13,500 nt of DNA from Cyanobacteria bacterium UBA1186. GTDB taxonomy: Bacteria > Cyanobacteriota > Vampirovibrionia > Gastranaerophilales > Gastranaerophilaceae. Positions 1 through 6,980 of this stretch are shown here, piece by piece. Numbering within the stretch: the stretch's first letter is position 1; every line of letters begins with the position of its first letter. Both the position numbers and the translations under genes were made by a program. The stretch spans positions 6,206 to 19,705 of the forward strand of contig DBYM01000071.1 of assembly GCA_002309875.1 (NCBI GenBank), written 5' to 3'. A model generated the notes under the pieces. The model was not told where the DNA came from, did no database searches, and saw only the letters and a program-made list of their open reading frames with translations.

Positions 1-267
1 CCGATTTGGGCAATCGGAACAGGCAAAACCTGTGACAGCGTTGAAGCAAACAGAGTTATCAAAATGATAAGAAATGTTGTTGCTGAAATTGCAGGCTCCT
101 CTGCTGCTGATTCAATCAGAATCCTTTACGGCGGATCCGTTAAACCTTCAACAATCGAAGAACAAATGTCTCAGTCTGATATTGACGGAGCATTGGTAGG
201 CGGAGCAAGCCTTAAGGCTGACAGTTTCAATGAAATCATTGCAAACACAATGAAAGTAAGCGTATAA
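1..267 (+). CDS. tpiA: Triosephosphate isomerase, C-terminal part (5' end outside window)
   Basis: This is the last 88 codons of triosephosphate isomerase, the cytosolic TIM-barrel enzyme that interconverts dihydroxyacetone phosphate and glyceraldehyde 3-phosphate in glycolysis. The frame is open from base 1 and begins inside the family's loop-6 signature: it reads PIWAIGTGKT, the flexible lid over the active site. The catalytic glutamate (the E of the usual YEP-WAIGTGKT) would lie just upstream of the window. Further on are the phosphate-binding YGGSVK (about residues 43-48 of the visible part) and the DIDGALVGGASL motif, both diagnostic. The protein ends normally at a TAA, so nothing suggests truncation at the 3' end. 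An in-frame ATG at 64 is internal and is not the start. The gene converges on the giant minus-strand gene, with a shared terminator between them. Confidence 0.97.
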   Translation, partial: PIWAIGTGKTCDSVEANRVIKMIRNVVAEIAGSSAADSIRILYGGSVKPSTIEEQMSQSDIDGALVGGASLKADSFNEIIANTMKVSV

Positions 268-292
268 TTTTGGCAAAATTTATACCAAAAAT

Positions 293-323
293 AAAAAAGG
301 GGGATTAATTCTCCCCTTTTTTA
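293..323. terminator. Bidirectional intrinsic terminator between tpiA and the giant gene
   Basis: An A-rich left arm followed by GGGGGA (about 293-304) pairs with TCCCC plus a T run (312-322) across a 7-nt loop. On the plus strand the stem runs into a T-rich tract ending near 335. On the minus strand the A-rich left flank gives the matching U tract. The hairpin begins a few bases beyond the giant gene's stop codon (327-329) and 26 bases after the tpiA stop, so it plausibly ends both convergent transcripts. Confidence 0.85.
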
Positions 324-326
324 TTT

Positions 327-3300
327 TTATTTTTTATCTCTCGGAACAACAAGCCAAGAAATGTCCCCTTTTTCTTCTATTTTTGTCGGATCAACCCAGG
401 AGCAGTGAACTGAATTTACATACACTCTTTCTTCCGATAAACTTCCGATGAAACTGATTGTTTTCTGAACATTCTCCAAATCATTGCTCGGAACATGAAT
501 ATCGCCCGAATAAAAATATACCTGTGAATCTTTAGTCCCCGTAACTGCTTCCGCATATTGATTCATATATTTAAAGAAATTATCTCTTATTAATATTTTC
601 TCCTCATCAGACATACCTTTAACATAGGTTTTATTGAGTTCGATATTATCCATTATTATTGAAGGTTTGTCTTTGACCATTGCCATAAATACTCTGGACA
701 TACCTATCATTCTGCCGGATTCGTCAAACAATTCAACAACATTGTATGAAGTATTAGTCAGATAAATAGGTGTAGCGGCGCCATTCCCGCCTGTTCTTAT
801 TGCAGTACAGCATGTTGTTTTATTCCCCATAAACAAATCCTCCTGAGGGTATCTGCCCCAAAGTCTGACCGTCATTTTTCTGCCTTTGAGTTGATATTCA
901 ACTTCAGGAATTTCAGGATTAAGCCACCTGTCATAATTCAGCCCTGCCTCTTCAAAAGCGGCTTTTGTACGGGCATTTGCCTGACCATATTTATTATCAG
1001 GGTTATTAATATAGGTTTTGAAATCTCCGATGGCAGCCTCACGTATTATTGTATATACGTCTTCGCTTTTCATAACATGGCCAAGAGCAGCTTTTATAGT
1101 ATCCATCCAGCCTTCAAATATTTCCTCATCAGTATATTCATCAAAATGTTCTACCATATAAATATATTTGTTCATTTTTTCTATATCTGATTCTGAGAGA
1201 AATCCCTTAATCTGTGGATCTTCCAACAAACCTCTCGTACTTTCTATTGCATCCTCTCTTGCAGATGCATCAAAACGTAATTGGAAAATTTGGATTCTCA
1301 TGGTTGATTTCATTTGTACAACTTCAGGGAGACTTATTATATCTTCATTTCCAAGAACAAGATATCCAAAATCCTGATTTAATTTATTTACTGCTGTTAC
1401 CGCTTTCTCATCTGACAACGATACCCCTGCTGATTTTAATATTTCGAGATAAATTAAATCTTTCAAATACTGAACATTTACAGCCCCGTCATTAACAGCC
1501 TGAGTTAATAACGCTGTATCAATTTGTGCACTTTGGAAGATTTCAACTATCAATATTAAATCCATCTTTTCGCGCGGAGACAAGATTTTGCCGCTCTTTT
1601 GAGACTTACATTTAAGTAAATCCGACAGAATCTGTGCATTCTCATCTGTTAATCTGCTGAATTTAAGCAAACTCTCTTCAAATAATCCCGTTCTTCTGTC
1701 CATTAAGTGATTAATCGTATCAGAATCAACATATTTTGCCATTCTTGCCATCTCGCCAAAATGTTCATTGAAAAATTTAAGCATCATAGATTGAAATTCC
1801 GCCAACTTATCCCCCGGGATTTCAGGCATTTTACCATTAACAGGAGTTGTGTATTGAATATCAATATCACTCAAATACTGATGAGGGGTTTCCATTGCAA
1901 GTTTAAACGTTGATTTGGAGAGTTTTCTTAATGATTCCAGAAACTCCTGCTCTGTTAATCCGGCATTTTCAACCTGTGCTCTAAGGCTAAAACTTATTCT
2001 ATCCGGATCAAACATTTCTAACATTGATTTCTGATATTTACCCTGCGAATTCTTTCTTATTTTTTCAATATAACCGGCATCGTCAAAAAATCCTTCAATC
2101 TTACTTGTTTTAGCAAACTGTGCAAGCGCATATTCAAACAGAGCCGCATCTGCCAGTACATCATTCTGCATTGGGCCGAGGTTGATTCCCCTGCGCATAA
2201 GTTTAATGTATCTTGAGTACTGCTCATCATCTAATTTCAATGCTTGCACCACATTATACTCCTCAACCCCGTGTTTAACAAGATAAATTGCTCTTTCTGC
2301 CCTCTCAGGGTTTGAATCAATAAGTTTTACCATCTCCTCTATATAAAAACTTTTGACATTTGAGTTATATAAACATTCAAAGACTTCAGTATTGCCCAAT
2401 GCTGCCATTTTATTTTGGGCTTCCAAAAATCTTATCAAGTCATATTGGTCTCCCCATTTGTGCTCGCTAAGTATTCGGTCAAATACTTCTTTATTTTTTG
2501 CTCTTAATTCCATTAATTCATTAATGTCGTATACTGAATCAGCAAGCGGTACAACAAGATTATATCGTGTTGTTTTTGTATTGTATATTAGGTCAAAACT
2601 CTCCGGATCATCTTCGTACAGAGATATCAGACGGTTTATATCATACGTTCCATTGTACCTATATATGCTGTATCCGTTACCAAAAGTAATTTTTTCATTA
2701 TAAAATCTTTCAAACAACTCGGGGTTTTCTTTACTCATTCTAACAAGAGTAGGGATTTCTTCCATTGACCAGCGCATAACCTGTTTGCCATATTTGGTTA
2801 TCTTTTTGTCAGCAATAATCCGTTCAATTAATTCTGAATTCTCATTATACATGTCGCATATCTTGTATATGTTATGTGCGTTACAAATATAAACTACCGT
2901 ACCATTTTCGCCCACTTCTGACATTGAATACAGTCTTTCCGCTAATTCAGGAGATCTTTTATAGCAAGAACATAAATTCTTAATATCGTATGTGCGGTTT
3001 CTGTATTTCTGTTGACCTGTACTTAAATCCGTATATGTATCAGTTAAAAATCTCTCAAACATTTCAGGAGTTTCTTCATATGTCTCCATCAATATCTCTA
3101 TATCACGTTTGTCAAAACGCTCTTCACCGCTGCCGTCAGCGTTTTCCGTAAATTTTAATAACATATCATATATTTTTGGATTCTTAGAACGCAGTTTTAT
3201 TGCTTCGTCTATCCAATGACTGGTATATTTATGTACTGTTTTACCGGAATCCTCTGTTTCAAACATATTAAAGAGTACGTCAAAAGATTCTTTATCGGAA

Positions 3301-6179
3301 TCTCTCAGATCCATTAATTTTTCCAATATATGCAAATTCCCGGCATAATAATTTCCGTTACCATCTTGCGTTTCATGCGCATTTATTATCATATCAAAGG
3401 ATTCCTGATCTTTTGCACGCAAATCCAAAAGGTATTCTATCTGATAACTCTGGAATCTGCTCGCATACCCGTTGTAAGATGGGACTTTCTGCAGAGCAAG
3501 ATCTTTGATAAACTCTATGTCCCCCGAAGATTTAATATAGCCATCTTCAATAAGTTGATCAACCTGAACCTGCGTAAATATCGTGTTTCCGTTAACATCT
3601 TTTAACGGCACCAATTCTTCATAAGCAGTCTCCGGTTTGATTTGTATCTCCTGAATTTCTTCAATGTGATTGGGGCTGATATCCTCAACCGGTTTGGGTG
3701 TTTCTTCTGCGCTTACAATTCTTTTCGCAGGAACTTTTTCCGCTTCAGAATTAGAAGTTGTATATGATAAACCATTTTGAGTTATATATGGCTTAATGGA
3801 ATTTAATGCGTTGTTTATCTGCGCCATATTAGTATTTACAAGTTTTATGGTATAACTTTTACCGTTTGATGTTTCAAAAGATATAACCTTCGTATCAAAT
3901 TCAGGGACCTGTCCTTCAGGGTATTTGTCAGGGTGAAACTCAACAGATGCGGCCTTTCTCAACTTACTTATAAACTCTGATGTAATATCAGAATCTTTAA
4001 TCTTGCTTAACCCGAGTTTGGATTTTAAATCTGTCAACTCGGTTTTGGCAGGATTATTAATCTCATTTTCTTTTACACTGATTCTGTGCAGCGATAAAAT
4101 TTGTCCTGCAGCAGTAACGGTTATGGCGAATACCGCACCCTCCCAGGTTATTTCACCCGTCAAAATATATTCTGCACCTTCTATCATAACCAAGTTTGCC
4201 GCCGACATTGCGAATGACTGTGCCCGCATTGTACTAAAAACTTCCGCAGGAGTAGCATTTGCAGGTATCGGGATAACTTTATTTATCACAAACTGCAAGC
4301 CTTTTCCGGCAGCCGCAAATGTACCCATCGCAACAGAAGTTGTTAATGCGCTCTTAGCAACCGTTTCCAAATCCAAACTTTTTAAAGCATCTTCCAAATC
4401 TTTGTTGCTGACGGTTGCTTGTCTTATAACATTTGTAATCTGATCCGTACTCTCCAGAATTGCTGATGTTGCACCACCGACAAGCGCCGCTGTCCCGACT
4501 CCCGTTACGCCAAGTCCGCCGGTTGCCAATCCTACTGCAGCGATAGATACCATTTTTACATATTGTGCACCTTTTTGCTGAGACATATTGTATTCATCAA
4601 CACGCTTTACAATATCATTCTTTAAACCAAATGCAGACTTGTATGCTTTGTCATAGTCCGCCTGAACTTCGCTAAATTCTTTAAGACCGCATGCAAACAA
4701 CGTTTCAAGATGAGAAACAGATAGTCTGGAGAGAACAACTTCCCTCATATATTTGTATTTGGTTTCAAAACTTCCTTCTTTAAGTCCCGCATTCTCAAAT
4801 TCTTTGTCCAAAAATTCTTTGGCAAGTTTTTTGTAAAATGCCTGTTTGTCTTTAGCCACGACGTTTTCTAAGCCGGCTTCTTTTAATTTTTCTTCAATAT
4901 TGACACCGTTTACTTCGGCAAGATACAAACCAAATTTCAATTCCTGCTCTTCATAAACCTGTTCCTTTGTCGCAATAACTTCATCATGCGCACTTTCCCC
5001 TATGGAACGGTTCGTCGGAACATGCACAACTCTCGCTTCCAAATTCTCTTTACTTATCAAAGCCGAGAATTGAGAAATCAGCATATTTTCGGCCATATAA
5101 GCCTGATATGCGGCCTGATATTGTTCTCTTGCTTTTTTGTACGAAGCAATTGCATAAGGATCGTATTCAATTTCAAATATTTCTTTAAACTTGCTCCTGA
5201 ATTCTTCTTCTGTTTTTGTGTTCTTTAATTCCTCAAGTTGAGACCGTGTTATCCCAAAATCTTTTCTGACCTTTGACAAAGTGTTGTCAGAAGCCCAGGT
5301 GTGACTGACAAAATCGGCTATCCAGCCTGATGCGCCCTGATTATCTAACTGATAATCAAGTGATTCCTGCGCTCTTGTTATTTCTCCTTCAAGACCTGCA
5401 ATTATTTCTGCCTTTTGTGTCTCAAAACCTGTTTTCCCTATATCCCTGATTTCCTTAGAAGTCAGTTTTTCCCTGCTTTCAATGATGCCAACAAGCGTAT
5501 TAAAGAGAATGTCAAGGCTTTCCCCTACGTTCGCACCTTTGAGAGAGCCTAATTTTGTTGAATAAGTATCCCTGAAGAATATTCCTGTTTCATTATCCCT
5601 AAATCCTTGTTCAAAGATTTTGAAAATTTTGTTATATTCCGCTTCAACCTGCTTTGTATCGGCTCCAACCTCTTTGGCTTTTGCCAGTAACGCCTGATAT
5701 ACTTTCTTTATCGCACCTTCCGTTATTAATTCCTTGTTCCCCATCAGCCATTCGGCCATAAGAGTTTGCGCCAGCGGTTTTTTGTTATTGCTTTTAAAGT
5801 AATTAACCAGGTCAACAACATTATCTTTATTTACCTTTTTTACGGTCCTGTCAAATGCAGTCTGATTATATCCTGCGCCCTTGATACTTGAAGCAACGTC
5901 CCTCGCCAAACCGACACCTTCGGGCCATTTTTTAACAGACTTGTCCGATGGAATCTTATACTTATCGTCTTCCGAAGTAAGCCTGAAATCGTCCCAAGAT
6001 GTTCCTGCGACAAAATTCCCGCCAAATAGACTTCCCTTTTTCGCTTCCTCCACCTCTGCAGCAGATATTACTCCGGCTTTTTGCATTTCAAACAGCACAA
6101 TTTCCTGAGTCGCCAGCCTTAACTCAGGGTGTCTTTCAATATAAGCCGAAATCTTTGCCTGTATGCCTTTCGGTTCCAT
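327..6179 (-). CDS. Giant modular helical protein of unknown function (J-domain-like segment, tandem repeats, C-terminal Cys-Cys module)
   Basis: I do not recognise a full-length family for this 1950-residue protein. The start is ATG at 6179, with AAAAGG seven bases upstream; no signal peptide follows. Regions in order: about 85-147 resembles one annexin repeat by eye (KGAG, then helices ending in a conserved-looking Glu); 150-530 is charged and helical, with coiled-coil potential; 541-575, 610-640 and 655-695 are Gly/Ala-rich hydrophobic stretches; 720-798 looks like a J-domain, with a basic helix, HPD at 749-751 and a later helix, but about 25 extra residues between them; 800-855 is Pro/Glu-rich linker; 912-1246 holds nine repeats of 37-39 residues, degenerating to about 1308; 1310-1750 is helical; 1755-1945 is a mixed alpha/beta module with GNKTTCC (Cys1790-Cys1791). 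It has its own transcription unit, downstream of the mscL terminator. Possible roles are a secreted effector, a polymorphic-toxin-like protein or an intracellular scaffold; none is established. The reading frame itself is certain. Confidence 0.9.
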   Translation of the reverse strand: MEPKGIQAKISAYIERHPELRLATQEIVLFEMQKAGVISAAEVEEAKKGSLFGGNFVAGTSWDDFRLTSEDDKYKIPSDKSVKKWPEGVGLARDVASSIKGAGYNQTAFDRTVKKVNKDNVVDLVNYFKSNNKKPLAQTLMAEWLMGNKELITEGAIKKVYQALLAKAKEVGADTKQVEAEYNKIFKIFEQGFRDNETGIFFRDTYSTKLGSLKGANVGESLDILFNTLVGIIESREKLTSKEIRDIGKTGFETQKAEIIAGLEGEITRAQESLDYQLDNQGASGWIADFVSHTWASDNTLSKVRKDFGITRSQLEELKNTKTEEEFRSKFKEIFEIEYDPYAIASYKKAREQYQAAYQAYMAENMLISQFSALISKENLEARVVHVPTNRSIGESAHDEVIATKEQVYEEQELKFGLYLAEVNGVNIEEKLKEAGLENVVAKDKQAFYKKLAKEFLDKEFENAGLKEGSFETKYKYMREVVLSRLSVSHLETLFACGLKEFSEVQADYDKAYKSAFGLKNDIVKRVDEYNMSQQKGAQYVKMVSIAAVGLATGGLGVTGVGTAALVGGATSAILESTDQITNVIRQATVSNKDLEDALKSLDLETVAKSALTTSVAMGTFAAAGKGLQFVINKVIPIPANATPAEVFSTMRAQSFAMSAANLVMIEGAEYILTGEITWEGAVFAITVTAAGQILSLHRISVKENEINNPAKTELTDLKSKLGLSKIKDSDITSEFISKLRKAASVEFHPDKYPEGQVPEFDTKVISFETSNGKSYTIKLVNTNMAQINNALNSIKPYITQNGLSYTTSNSEAEKVPAKRIVSAEETPKPVEDISPNHIEEIQEIQIKPETAYEELVPLKDVNGNTIFTQVQVDQLIEDGYIKSSGDIEFIKDLALQKVPSYNGYASRFQSYQIEYLLDLRAKDQESFDMIINAHETQDGNGNYYAGNLHILEKLMDLRDSDKESFDVLFNMFETEDSGKTVHKYTSHWIDEAIKLRSKNPKIYDMLLKFTENADGSGEERFDKRDIEILMETYEETPEMFERFLTDTYTDLSTGQQKYRNRTYDIKNLCSCYKRSPELAERLYSMSEVGENGTVVYICNAHNIYKICDMYNENSELIERIIADKKITKYGKQVMRWSMEEIPTLVRMSKENPELFERFYNEKITFGNGYSIYRYNGTYDINRLISLYEDDPESFDLIYNTKTTRYNLVVPLADSVYDINELMELRAKNKEVFDRILSEHKWGDQYDLIRFLEAQNKMAALGNTEVFECLYNSNVKSFYIEEMVKLIDSNPERAERAIYLVKHGVEEYNVVQALKLDDEQYSRYIKLMRRGINLGPMQNDVLADAALFEYALAQFAKTSKIEGFFDDAGYIEKIRKNSQGKYQKSMLEMFDPDRISFSLRAQVENAGLTEQEFLESLRKLSKSTFKLAMETPHQYLSDIDIQYTTPVNGKMPEIPGDKLAEFQSMMLKFFNEHFGEMARMAKYVDSDTINHLMDRRTGLFEESLLKFSRLTDENAQILSDLLKCKSQKSGKILSPREKMDLILIVEIFQSAQIDTALLTQAVNDGAVNVQYLKDLIYLEILKSAGVSLSDEKAVTAVNKLNQDFGYLVLGNEDIISLPEVVQMKSTMRIQIFQLRFDASAREDAIESTRGLLEDPQIKGFLSESDIEKMNKYIYMVEHFDEYTDEEIFEGWMDTIKAALGHVMKSEDVYTIIREAAIGDFKTYINNPDNKYGQANARTKAAFEEAGLNYDRWLNPEIPEVEYQLKGRKMTVRLWGRYPQEDLFMGNKTTCCTAIRTGGNGAATPIYLTNTSYNVVELFDESGRMIGMSRVFMAMVKDKPSIIMDNIELNKTYVKGMSDEEKILIRDNFFKYMNQYAEAVTGTKDSQVYFYSGDIHVPSNDLENVQKTISFIGSLSEERVYVNSVHCSWVDPTKIEEKGDISWLVVPRDKK
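2442..3446 (-). repeat. Nine degenerate tandem protein repeats of 37-39 residues within the giant protein
   Basis: Residues 912-1246 divide into nine units of the pattern: helix with I..L..L, then a polar turn, then (P)E-x-F-D/E and a second helix, then a loop often holding Gly/Asn (DGNG, DSG, DGSG, STG, ENG, GNG), then an aromatic and often a new D-I that opens the next unit. The anchor positions (usually Phe) fall at 928, 966, 1004, 1041, 1080, 1118, 1156, 1195 and 1233, a spacing of 37-39 throughout. Weaker units may continue to about residue 1308 (base 2256). The repeats are divergent in DNA, so this is an old array rather than a recent expansion. I do not recognise the unit as TPR, ankyrin, HEAT or Sel1; an alpha-solenoid is an inference. 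Confidence 0.8.
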
Positions 6180-6336
6180 TCCACTGCCTTTTAAGTATAC
6201 TTATCTTACTTCCATGTTTACGGCTTATTCGGGCTAAAACTTTAGGTTTTTCTATCAAATATTTACAAAAATTAACAAACAGTATTTATAAAGAATTTAT
6301 TCTTTTTTTGAGCATAGAAGCAATTTTCATAACAAT
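6180..6336. other. Intergenic leader upstream of the giant gene
   Basis: This AT-rich gap lies between the mscL terminator and the giant gene's start. It holds the giant gene's ribosome binding site (AAAAGG on the minus strand, 6187-6192, seven bases from the ATG). Because a strong terminator precedes it, the gene's promoter should lie here, but I could not settle on a convincing -35/-10 pair. A TATACT reading toward the gene near 6196-6201 is too close to the ribosome binding site to serve as the -10. No other gene was seen. Confidence 0.5.
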
Positions 6337-6370
6337 AAAAAGGGTGAGTGATAATTCACTCACCCTTTTT
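6337..6370 (-). terminator. Intrinsic terminator of mscL
   Basis: A perfect 15-bp inverted repeat (AAAAAGGGTGAGTGA at 6337-6351 and its complement at 6356-6370) has a 4-nt TAAT loop. Its lower pairs are A-T, so on the minus strand the stem ends in a U run. It starts 13 bases after the mscL stop codon. The AT flanks would allow it to work on the plus strand as well, but no plus-strand gene leads into it. Confidence 0.92.
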
Positions 6371-6383
6371 ATTTGCATTAAAC

Positions 6384-6848
6384 CTAATTCAATTCGGAAG
6401 TGCAATGCGGACATCTTTTTGCATTGATAGGAATTGAAGTGCAGCAATAAGGACATTCTTTTTCCGTTGCAGCAACTTCTGCCTCTTCTTCCTTGTTTGC
6501 TCTGTCTTTAATTGTATTTACCGCCTTAATAATCATAAATATTGCACAGGCAACAATTAAGAAACTGATAACCGTATTGATAAATACACCGTAATTGATT
6601 GTAACGGCACCTGCAGCCGTTGCCGCTTCAAGCGAATCGTATTTTTCACCGAGCGGGAACAATGTTACATACAGGTTTGAAAAATCAACCTTACCCAAAG
6701 CAAATCCGATCGGAGGCATAATAATATCTTTAACAAGCGAATCGACAATCTTACCAAAAGCCGCACCAATAATGATACCTACTGCCATGTCCATTACATT
6801 ACCGCGTAAAATAAAATCTCTTAATTCTTTTCCTAAATTTTTACACAT
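6384..6848 (-). CDS. mscL: Large-conductance mechanosensitive channel with C-terminal zinc ribbon
   Basis: MscL is a homopentameric inner-membrane channel that opens under membrane tension and releases solutes during osmotic downshock. Residues 16-46 carry the diagnostic pore helix (GNVMDMAVGIIIGAAFGK, then IMPPIG), and residues 86-108 form the second membrane helix, followed by a charged cytoplasmic helix. I place the start at 6848 because AAGGAG lies six bases upstream and the protein then opens with the usual short amphipathic N-terminus before the pore helix; an in-frame ATG at 6884 would add 12 residues and has no such site. At 154 residues it is longer than the E. coli protein (136). 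The extra length is a Cys-x2-Cys...Cys-x2-Cys zinc ribbon (Cys132/135 and Cys146/149, plus Cys136) at the very C-terminus. The gene is monocistronic with its own terminator and diverges from the efflux operon. Confidence 0.96.
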   Translation of the reverse strand: MCKNLGKELRDFILRGNVMDMAVGIIIGAAFGKIVDSLVKDIIMPPIGFALGKVDFSNLYVTLFPLGEKYDSLEAATAAGAVTINYGVFINTVISFLIVACAIFMIIKAVNTIKDRANKEEEAEVAATEKECPYCCTSIPINAKRCPHCTSELN

Positions 6849-6854
6849 ATTAAA

Positions 6855-6860
6855 CTCCTT
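6855..6860 (-). promoter_or_regulatory. Ribosome binding site fixing the mscL start
   Basis: The minus strand reads AAGGAG here, six bases before the ATG at 6848. It supports that start over the longer in-frame ATG at 6884, and no comparably strong site lies upstream of the latter. Confidence 0.85.
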
Positions 6861-6874
6861 TTCTCTTTCTCTAA

Positions 6875-6903
6875 ATGTTATCAAAAATGTTACACTTTAG
6901 CAA
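6875..6903 (-). promoter_or_regulatory. Candidate mscL promoter (extended -10)
   Basis: On the minus strand TTGCTA (6898-6903) is followed by a 17-base spacer and TAACAT (6875-6880), with TG one base before the -10 hexamer. Each hexamer matches the sigma-70 consensus at four of six positions. The position, about 27 bases before the mscL start codon, leaves room for the ribosome binding site. It also overlaps the upstream in-frame ATG at 6884, further arguing against that start. This is a consensus match only. Confidence 0.45.
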
Positions 6904-6913
6904 TAATTAATAA

Positions 6914-6942
6914 TTCAGATTTTAACGGATTTATGATACAAT
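6914..6942 (+). promoter_or_regulatory. Candidate promoter of the efflux operon (extended -10)
   Basis: TTCAGA (6914-6919) is followed by 17 bases and TACAAT (6937-6942), which matches the sigma-70 -10 consensus at five of six positions; TG at 6934-6935 makes it an extended -10. It lies 38 bases before the adaptor start codon, leaving a short leader. The -35 is weak (four of six), as is common for extended -10 promoters or ones needing an activator. No clear operator palindrome was seen. Confidence 0.5.
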
Positions 6943-6980
6943 TCTGAGTAGGAATTGAGGGCACATTTTAAGGATATGTT

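Noticed and set aside
4003..4443. A 146-codon open frame on the plus strand opposite the giant gene
   Set aside because: It lies wholly inside a long well-supported coding frame on the other strand, and its translation shows only mirrored low-complexity hydrophobicity from the Gly/Ala-rich segment.
327..6179. Calling the giant gene a polymorphic toxin or contact-dependent effector
   Set aside because: The modular layout and hydrophobic middle fit loosely, but no secretion signal, pre-toxin motif, known toxin fold or neighbouring immunity gene is visible.
6196..6201. TATACT as the -10 box of the giant gene
   Set aside because: It lies only about 16 bases from the start codon, so the transcript would begin at or inside the ribosome binding site, and no matching -35 is present.
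5999..6427. A 142-codon open frame on the plus strand spanning the giant gene's start, the intergenic gap and the mscL terminator
   Set aside because: It runs through a strong hairpin terminator and two genes' ends, has no ribosome binding site, and its product has no recognisable domain.
6849..6884. A longer mscL start at 6884
   Set aside because: The added 12 residues are charged and unlike any MscL N-terminus, this ATG overlaps the candidate -10 region, and the good ribosome binding site sits between it and the ATG at 6848.
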